Origin: Nitrospirae bacterium GWC2_42_7
GTDB taxonomy: Bacteria > Nitrospirota > Thermodesulfovibrionia > Thermodesulfovibrionales > UBA6898
Reading direction: 5' to 3'
DNA length: 5,300 bases
Assembly (NCBI GenBank): GCA_001803645.1
Contig: MHDW01000008.1
Location: 5,093-10,392 of the forward strand
This document shows positions 1 to 5,300 of this stretch, in pieces. Positions within the stretch are counted from its first letter, which is position 1. Each line of letters begins with the position of its first letter. The notes beneath the pieces were generated by a model that searched no databases, was not told the origin of the DNA, and worked only from the letters and a program-made list of their open reading frames with translations. A program made the position numbers and the translations under genes.

Positions 1-926
1 ATTATCTGGCTTATTATGTGCTGAGTCCTGTTCTTCTGCCTGCCCGGAGGATAACCTGAACCGTCAAACTTCATATGATGTTCATATGCAGCTATCATGG
101 CGATCTTCGGAAGTTCCGGCAGTGATGCCAGATACATTGCACCATGTGCCGGATGTTTTTTTATCTCGGCCCACTCACTGTCATCAAGCTTTCCATGCTT
201 CTCAAGAATTTCCTTTGATACAAACATCTTCCCGACATCATGAAGCAGTCCTGCAATTCCGATATCATGCAGTATCTCGCCCTTAAGCCCCATGAATTCT
301 GCCTGAAATATTGATAGCACAGAGACGTTCGTAGTATGTGTATACGTGTATTCACTGTAAGATTTGACCGGGCTGATAAGACTCAGAATATTTGCTTCTT
401 TTTTAAGGGTTGATATAAAACTTATTACAACATCTTCCAGACCCACCATATCAAGCCTTTTGAACCTTGATAACCCCTGGTATACTTCTTTTACCTTTAA
501 TTTATTCTCAGCCATTATTGCAGGAATACTATAGCCTTCTGTTTTGAGCTTCACCTCAATAACACCTGATGATATATGAGGATAATCTCCGGTAATTTTA
601 TCATAACAGGCCAACTCAGCAATAAAATTCTTAAGCTCTTCTGCAGTAATGCCTTTGGATACAATGATCCTTTCTATTCCTTTTCTTCGGAGTTTTTTAA
701 TGAAACCATTTACATGAAGGCTTTTTTCAGCAAGAGGGACCATATTAACAAGAAGGCTGTCTCCAAGCACCGTAAAACTTAGTGCGTCGTCCTGATAAAG
801 CTCTTCGATGATGCCTACAGCCTTTTCAGAAAGATACAGTGAAGCAGGATGCTCTTTCGAATAAAGCAGACAGTTCGAAACAGCAGTCATTATATCTGAA
901 ATGATCTCAAGTATCTTTTCTGACAC
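1..926 (-). CDS. HD-GYP domain protein, putative cyclic-di-GMP phosphodiesterase (3' end beyond window)
   Basis: The reading frame is open from a GTG at 926 to the window edge: 308 residues, with the C-terminus missing. Residues about 1-110 form an N-terminal module (LYSKEHP at 21-27, KGIERI at 82-87, EEL at 96-98) that resembles the start of the HEAT protein encoded upstream. Residues about 185-308 carry the HD-GYP core: His197, HDVGK at 229-233, HPAHG at 258-262, His283-His284 and DGSGYP at 288-293. Families with these motifs hydrolyse cyclic-di-GMP at a two- or three-metal centre. The usual HHE is HHM here. There is no signal peptide or membrane segment, so a cytosolic location is likely. 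GTG was chosen because an AAGGAAAGG box lies 7 bases upstream; the ATG overlapping the previous stop opens a frame that closes within about a dozen codons. It is third in the likely operon, 15 bases after the HEAT gene. HD-GYP assignment is firm; activity on cyclic-di-GMP is inferred. Confidence 0.9.
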   Translation of the reverse strand, partial: MSEKILEIISDIMTAVSNCLLYSKEHPASLYLSEKAVGIIEELYQDDALSFTVLGDSLLVNMVPLAEKSLHVNGFIKKLRRKGIERIIVSKGITAEELKNFIAELACYDKITGDYPHISSGVIEVKLKTEGYSIPAIMAENKLKVKEVYQGLSRFKRLDMVGLEDVVISFISTLKKEANILSLISPVKSYSEYTYTHTTNVSVLSIFQAEFMGLKGEILHDIGIAGLLHDVGKMFVSKEILEKHGKLDDSEWAEIKKHPAHGAMYLASLPELPKIAMIAAYEHHMKFDGSGYPPGRQKNRTQHIISQI

Positions 927-933
927 AGTTTAA

Positions 934-942
934 CCTTTCCTT
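934..942 (-). promoter_or_regulatory. Ribosome binding site deciding the GTG start of the HD-GYP gene
   Basis: On the minus strand, AAGGAAAGG lies 7 bases before the GTG at 926. Its first base is the last base of the HEAT gene stop codon. It supports GTG as the true start, and the closeness to the previous stop suggests translational coupling. Confidence 0.6.
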
Positions 943-3092
943 CATGAGAGTTTATCTTCTGTATCTATGAGTTTTTTGCTGATCTCGCGTATTTTTTCAT
1001 TTTTTGATGAAAGCCCAAGCTCAAGCAGTTTTTGCACTGAATCAGACGGATAGTTAGCCAGAGTTTTAAATATCTCAACCTTCAGGTCTTCGAGATTGCC
1101 TTTATATAAAAAAGCTTTTGTGTTGTATATCTTCAATAGAGGTTCAACTGCTGCCTTATCTCCTATCTCTCCGAGGGCTCTGACAACATCAATTTTGTAA
1201 TAAGATTCTGAGCCATAAATATCTTTTTCCCCAAGAAGCCTTGCCAGATATGGAACAGCCTCTCTTATCTTGTGTATCCCTGCCAGTTTTACTGCGCCTT
1301 TCCTTAATTCTGTATTTTCACTCTGCAGATGGAGCTTCAGGAAGGATACAGAGTCAGGGGTTTTAAATTTCAGAAGGGTCTTTACAGCTTCCAAACATAT
1401 ATTTATATTGCTATGTCTTGCAAGTTTTCGTATGTCAGCAGCATATGTATATCCATTGCATTCCCTGACAAGATACAGCATATTCCTTACAACATACCAT
1501 CTGCTGTCATTAAGTCTCTTTATCGCATAGTCGCAAACATTGTCTCCGGCAGCAGCCAGTATTGACAGCAGAAATTTTCTGGTTATTGCATCATTTTCCT
1601 CTGCAAGTGCATCAAGCATCGGATCAATAATATACGGGTTCAATGCCTTAGCCAAATTGATGGCTCCCTCCCTTTCCTTTCTCCCCCATATTCTGAAAGT
1701 ACTTATCAGATTCAGCATAAAATCTTCGGAATGGAAATTTTCCCTGATCGAATTTACAGTATCAAAGTCGCATTTCTCATTCAGATCCGTAGAGCTTATT
1801 GCATTATAGATCCTGAACAGGCCGTTAAAACGGCCTGTTTCAAGAAGCAGACCTTTAAACTCAGAAATTCTTTCGAGCAGCTGTTGATAATCATCTTTGC
1901 TCAAAAAATCCGTATCCAGAAGCTCGAACATTATACTCAATACAGCATCGTCAACCGGCTCTTCTCTGCAATTTTTCAAAAGATCATCGATTTTTCTGCC
2001 GCTGCCTTTAACAGTATCGAACATTTTCTCGAGCTGTTTTTTATATTTATCACTCATAAATACATGAAGGTTCTTTTGTTCAAAGAGCTCCATTATATCT
2101 TCGTTGATCTCAATGTCATCCATAACAGCCGTATTACCAAAGGAAAAAATGCTTTCAATCCCGCTCTGTTTTTTAACAACAGTAAGTTTATCCATCAGCA
2201 TCTTAAGAGTATCAGGTATCATAGTTGAATATTCTGTAAAGGATTCAACAATCCGTTGAAAACTCTCCGGAGTCATGCCGCCTATTACTCTTTCCACCTC
2301 GGTTATGTCCTCTGAAAAATGAGTAAACGACCTTGTCAAAAACTGGCGCTTCAAATCAGGGCTGAGCCTGTCAGTAAAAGAGAGGAATTTATTTAGTGCC
2401 TCGGTACTTAATTTAGCATCTCCCTTTTTCTTGAGATATGCTGTAATTACCCTGTCATAGGTTTCCTGGCCACTGTTCTCAGGCATTGAGCTATTTATAT
2501 AGCCGGCAACGTCTTCAGGCGGGATGTTCAGTATCTCTCCACCTTCACCCGAAGAGAGTTTCCCCTCAAGAAGTCCGAAGATATAATCTTCCCATATACT
2601 AGCGCCTGTGTCTCCAACCTTCTGCCCTCCCTCAACAAAACTGAAGCTCGAGAAATCTATAGGGCTCAATGCAATATGTCTGAGGTCTTTGTTCTTTGCG
2701 TATTCAACGAGGTCTTTACCGGAAGGAGTTTCTTTTGCTGTCAGCCGTTCATGTAAACTGATAAGCTCTTCTTTTAACAGACCGGCAGAAAATGTAACAG
2801 CAGCAATTCCTTTTGCATGAAGGCTGTATGAGAATTCTTTGAAAACAGGGTTTTTCCTGTCGAGGGTGTATTCATCTACCACAAGAGTATCTCTGGCAAT
2901 GCCGAGGGTGATATCGCTCCGGAGCTCAAAGAGTTTTTGGAGATAAGTAAATGCGTTTTTTATTGATTCTTTTACTATCGGATGATCAGGCGGATAAAGA
3001 CCAACACTCCGTCGGGATATGTTGAGCTCTATTACAGCATCCGCGAGCAGTTTTGCATCAAGCGGAAGTTTCTCCTGTTTCTCCTCTGACAT
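942..3092 (-). CDS. HEAT-repeat protein with an N-terminal module shared with the adjacent HD-GYP protein
   Basis: This is a complete 716-residue protein, apparently soluble, with no signal peptide or membrane segment. Residues about 14-120 form a module with RRSVGLYPPDHP at 27-38, KGI at 94-96 and EEL at 108-110, matching in order and spacing the start of the HD-GYP protein encoded next. Residues about 150-480 are mostly helical and charged, and I recognise no family. Residues about 485-712 show repeated helix pairs typical of HEAT/PBS-lyase-like repeats; the clearest is VVRALGEIGDKAAVEPLLKI at 636-655, with others near 591-620 and 555-590. HEAT repeats form binding solenoids, so a scaffold or regulatory role is likely and no catalytic motif is seen. 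The ATG at 3092 is the only usual start after an in-frame TAA, but it has only a weak AAAAAG upstream; GAGGAG lies inside the coding region. The gene is 42 bases after the TPR gene. HEAT assignment is good; function is unknown. Confidence 0.9.
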   Translation of the reverse strand: MSEEKQEKLPLDAKLLADAVIELNISRRSVGLYPPDHPIVKESIKNAFTYLQKLFELRSDITLGIARDTLVVDEYTLDRKNPVFKEFSYSLHAKGIAAVTFSAGLLKEELISLHERLTAKETPSGKDLVEYAKNKDLRHIALSPIDFSSFSFVEGGQKVGDTGASIWEDYIFGLLEGKLSSGEGGEILNIPPEDVAGYINSSMPENSGQETYDRVITAYLKKKGDAKLSTEALNKFLSFTDRLSPDLKRQFLTRSFTHFSEDITEVERVIGGMTPESFQRIVESFTEYSTMIPDTLKMLMDKLTVVKKQSGIESIFSFGNTAVMDDIEINEDIMELFEQKNLHVFMSDKYKKQLEKMFDTVKGSGRKIDDLLKNCREEPVDDAVLSIMFELLDTDFLSKDDYQQLLERISEFKGLLLETGRFNGLFRIYNAISSTDLNEKCDFDTVNSIRENFHSEDFMLNLISTFRIWGRKEREGAINLAKALNPYIIDPMLDALAEENDAITRKFLLSILAAAGDNVCDYAIKRLNDSRWYVVRNMLYLVRECNGYTYAADIRKLARHSNINICLEAVKTLLKFKTPDSVSFLKLHLQSENTELRKGAVKLAGIHKIREAVPYLARLLGEKDIYGSESYYKIDVVRALGEIGDKAAVEPLLKIYNTKAFLYKGNLEDLKVEIFKTLANYPSDSVQKLLELGLSSKNEKIREISKKLIDTEDKLS

Positions 3093-3104
3093 CTTTTTAA
3101 TAAT

Positions 3105-3122
3105 CAGCTGTTACAGCTGTTA
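3105..3122. repeat. Perfect tandem repeat of a 9-base unit upstream of the HEAT gene start
   Basis: CAGCTGTTA occurs twice back to back on the plus strand. Each copy contains the palindrome CAGCTG. It sits in the 42-base gap between the TPR stop and the HEAT gene ATG, 12 bases before that ATG, where a strong Shine-Dalgarno would be expected but is absent. It could be an operator or a leader structure, or simply chance. Confidence 0.5.
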
Positions 3123-3134
3123 TGATAAAGTTTG

Positions 3135-3494
3135 TTATTTTTGGGATGCTTTTCCCTCAGCCGGTTTTGGAGCCATCTCTGCTTTTGGATATTTTTTAGG
3201 CACCCCAGTCGGCCCAATAGAATATGATGGATCAATAAGATACGCTTCTTTAAAATACTCATTTGATTCTTCGAAGTTCCTGAGCTTGTACAATCCATAT
3301 CCTATACGGTAATAAGCTGCAGGGTCAGGATTCTTCTTCACATATTCTTTTAACAGTTTAACTGCTTCTGAATATTTCCCTGAATTGTAGGATTGAAGGG
3401 CCTTTTCATATTCTGAATTTGTTAATGCAAGAGCTGTTACCGCAAAACTCAGCAAAACCAAAGTTGTTAGAATGATCAAAACAGTCCTTTTCAT
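3135..3494 (-). CDS. Small exported TPR protein
   Basis: This is a complete 119-residue protein. Residues 1-23 look like a classical Sec signal peptide: Lys2-Arg3, a hydrophobic stretch at about 5-19, then Ala21-Leu22-Ala23 as the likely cleavage site. No cysteine follows, so it is not a lipoprotein by this signal. Two TPR-like helix pairs follow. The first is at about 29-57, with YEKALQSYNSGKYSEAVKLL as its start; the second, at about 60-91, includes YYRIGYGLYKLRNFEESNEYF and ends in IDPSY. The tail (about 94-119) is rich in Pro, Lys and Ala and looks disordered. TPR units bind other proteins, so an adaptor role in the periplasm or envelope is likely; no partner can be named. The ATG at 3494 has a strong AGGAGG 5 bases upstream. 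It is the first gene of the likely three-gene operon with the HEAT and HD-GYP genes. A two-repeat TPR protein this short is probably an accessory rather than a stand-alone enzyme. Confidence 0.88.
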   Translation of the reverse strand: MKRTVLIILTTLVLLSFAVTALALTNSEYEKALQSYNSGKYSEAVKLLKEYVKKNPDPAAYYRIGYGLYKLRNFEESNEYFKEAYLIDPSYSIGPTGVPKKYPKAEMAPKPAEGKASQK

Positions 3495-3499
3495 AATTG

Positions 3500-3505
3500 C
3501 CTCCT
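3500..3505 (-). promoter_or_regulatory. Strong ribosome binding site of the TPR gene
   Basis: On the minus strand, AGGAGG lies 5 bases before the ATG at 3494. It contrasts with the poor site in front of the HEAT gene, so the first gene of the operon may be translated much better than the second. Confidence 0.75.
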
Positions 3506-3539
3506 GTTTAAGTGATTATATAAATTAAATGCATTGTTT

Positions 3540-3562
3540 CTTGAGTTCAATCAAGCAATTGC
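3540..3562. repeat. Adjacent short palindromes in the TPR operon leader
   Basis: CTTGA and TCAAG form a 5-base inverted repeat around 6 bases (3540-3555), with a nested TTGAGTTCAA palindrome. It runs directly into the palindrome GCAATTGC at 3555-3562. If transcription starts near 3590, these lie in the 5' leader of the operon. They could be an operator for a dimeric regulator or small leader stems. This is weak evidence on sequence alone. Confidence 0.35.
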
Positions 3563-3596
3563 GCTCTGTACTGGTGTAAAACGCCTATTTTTCAGA

Positions 3597-3605
3597 ATTA
3601 TAGCA
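3597..3605 (-). promoter_or_regulatory. Candidate extended -10 promoter for the TPR-HEAT-HD-GYP operon
   Basis: On the minus strand this reads TGCTATAAT, a perfect extended -10 (TGN plus TATAAT), which does not need a good -35. The bases about 17 upstream are only AT-rich. It would start a transcript near 3590, giving a leader of roughly 95 bases before the TPR ATG. A second perfect TATAAT at 3515-3520 on the same strand would leave a leader of about 13 bases with the ribosome binding site almost at its end, so it is less likely. Confidence 0.45.
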
Positions 3606-3722
3606 GATTTTAATCAGTTTTATTAAAAAAAGAAAAAAACGTCTTATCCTACTTAAGAAACAAAGCATATATTTGATCAGCTAAAACTCTAATGTTTAAA
3701 AAATTGTCTTATTAGGCTATAT

Positions 3723-3728
3723 TATAAT
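3723..3728 (+). promoter_or_regulatory. Candidate -10 box for serS
   Basis: TATAAT is perfect, but the nearest TTG-type -35 (TTGTCT at 3704-3709) is only 13 bases away, which is too short for a standard sigma-70 spacer. If it is used, transcription would begin near 3735 and the palindromic element at 3739-3832 would form most of the serS leader. The AT-rich setting makes chance matches common. Confidence 0.3.
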
Positions 3729-3738
3729 CCTGGTAAAA

Positions 3739-3832
3739 GTTCACCCTCTCCCTTGCCCTCCCCCCTCAAGGGGGAGGAATTAAAAAGTTTCCCCTCCCTT
3801 GAGGGGAGGGGATGAAGGGGAGGGTGCTGAAC
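3739..3832. repeat. 94-base palindromic G/C-tract element with two internal hairpins
   Basis: The outer ends are GTTCA (3739-3743) and TGAAC (3828-3832), and the two halves are imperfect reverse complements of each other, separated by an AT-rich centre near 3778-3790. Each half also folds by itself. On the left, CCTCCCCC (3757-3764) pairs with GGGGGAGG (3770-3777); on the right, CCCCTCCC (3791-3798) pairs with GGGAGGGG (3804-3811). Composition differs sharply from the AT-rich flanks, as expected for an inserted dispersed element of the REP or MITE kind. No protein is encoded and no clear target-site duplication is visible. It lies between divergent genes, so it is not placed as a terminator for either of them. 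Confidence 0.8.
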
Positions 3833-3847
3833 TATTACTAATCCTAA

Positions 3848-5128
<1,281 letters not shown>

Positions 5129-5167
5129 TTAATAAGCAGAGGCTCTTACAAAAGTCCAAAAAAAACG

Positions 5168-5251
5168 AGATTGCCGCGCTACGCTCGCAATGACAAATGG
5201 CGTTTTTGATGTCATTGCGAGTATTTCAACCCCTGAAACGGAGGGGAATCT
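5168..5251. repeat. Dispersed-type palindromic repeat downstream of serS
   Basis: Perfect 12-base arms, CTCGCAATGACA (5184-5195) and TGTCATTGCGAG (5210-5221), enclose a 14-base loop. Outer ends AGATT (5168-5172) and AATCT (5247-5251) are also inverted, but the stretches between do not match. The right one instead carries its own small stems: TTTCA/TGAAA around ACCCC at 5224-5238, or the competing CCCCT/AGGGG at 5230-5246. A further small stem (ACAAG/CTTGT, 5256-5268) follows. Palindromes with a core like this are common multi-copy intergenic elements in bacteria. The stem lies 55 bases after the serS stop and has no T run after it, so it is a poor intrinsic terminator, though it could protect the 3' end of the mRNA. 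Confidence 0.75.
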
Positions 5252-5300
5252 TTCTACAAGAAACTTGTCCTCTGAATGGGTGGGTGATATGCTAACCCAA

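Noticed and set aside
576..782. Plus-strand open frame of 68 codons inside the HD-GYP gene
   Set aside because: It lies opposite the coding frame that carries clear domain similarity; there is no independent evidence.
1731..2228. Plus-strand open frame of 165 codons
   Set aside because: It is antisense to the well-supported HEAT gene, has no ribosome binding site I can see, and its product has no family features.
3104..3298. Minus-strand open frame of 64 codons across the TPR-HEAT junction
   Set aside because: It is a frame-shifted reading of the TPR gene, which has a signal peptide, TPR repeats and a strong ribosome binding site in the other frame.
3495..3600. Cyclic-di-GMP riboswitch in the leader of the HD-GYP operon
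   Set aside because: It would fit the context, but I cannot find the conserved core or paired stems of the known classes.
3739..3832. CRISPR-like or bidirectional terminator reading of the G/C-tract palindromes
   Set aside because: There are no repeated spacer-separated units, and genes diverge from this spot, so no transcript of the visible genes needs to end there.
5184..5221. Intrinsic terminator of serS
   Set aside because: The stem is strong, but no T run follows on the plus strand, the loop is long, and the flanks look like a dispersed repeat. The T run on the other strand is 18 bases from the stem and no minus-strand gene is seen there.

Overview
The window looks like bacterial chromosome: moderately AT-rich, Shine-Dalgarno-led genes, an ATG or GTG start at each gene, and a bacterial-type seryl-tRNA synthetase. 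AGA/AGG arginine codons are frequent. An HD-GYP/HEAT/TPR gene set and two kinds of dispersed-type palindromic repeats would fit a Nitrospirota or Desulfobacterota-like lineage. That placement is an impression only, because nothing here is decisive for taxonomy.

Layout. Positions 1-3494 hold three co-directional minus-strand genes, read right to left. The first is a small exported TPR protein (3494-3135). The second is a 716-residue protein with C-terminal HEAT-like repeats (3092-942). The third is an HD-GYP-type phosphodiesterase gene that starts with GTG at 926 and leaves the window at base 1. The gaps are 42 and 15 bases, so they are probably one operon. Positions 3495-3862 are a divergent intergenic region. 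It holds a candidate extended -10 promoter for the operon, a -10-like box for the plus-strand gene and a 94-base G/C-tract palindromic element. Positions 3863-5128 (plus strand) encode a complete seryl-tRNA synthetase (serS). Positions 5129-5300 are non-coding and contain a second, unrelated palindromic repeat with perfect 12-base arms.

How the genes may work together. The HD-GYP protein has the HDxGK, HPxxG, HH and GYP motifs of cyclic-di-GMP phosphodiesterases. Its N-terminal region resembles the N-terminus of the HEAT protein encoded just upstream. Two neighbouring proteins with a related N-terminal module suggest a shared ligand, partner or dimer interface, with the HEAT protein as a non-catalytic scaffold. 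The exported TPR protein could be an envelope partner. These links are inference. serS is a housekeeping gene and is probably unrelated except for sharing the divergent spacer.

The most notable points are the shared N-terminal module, the operon itself, and the large palindrome lying in what would be the serS leader. No CRISPR array, tRNA, rRNA, transposase or phage gene was seen.
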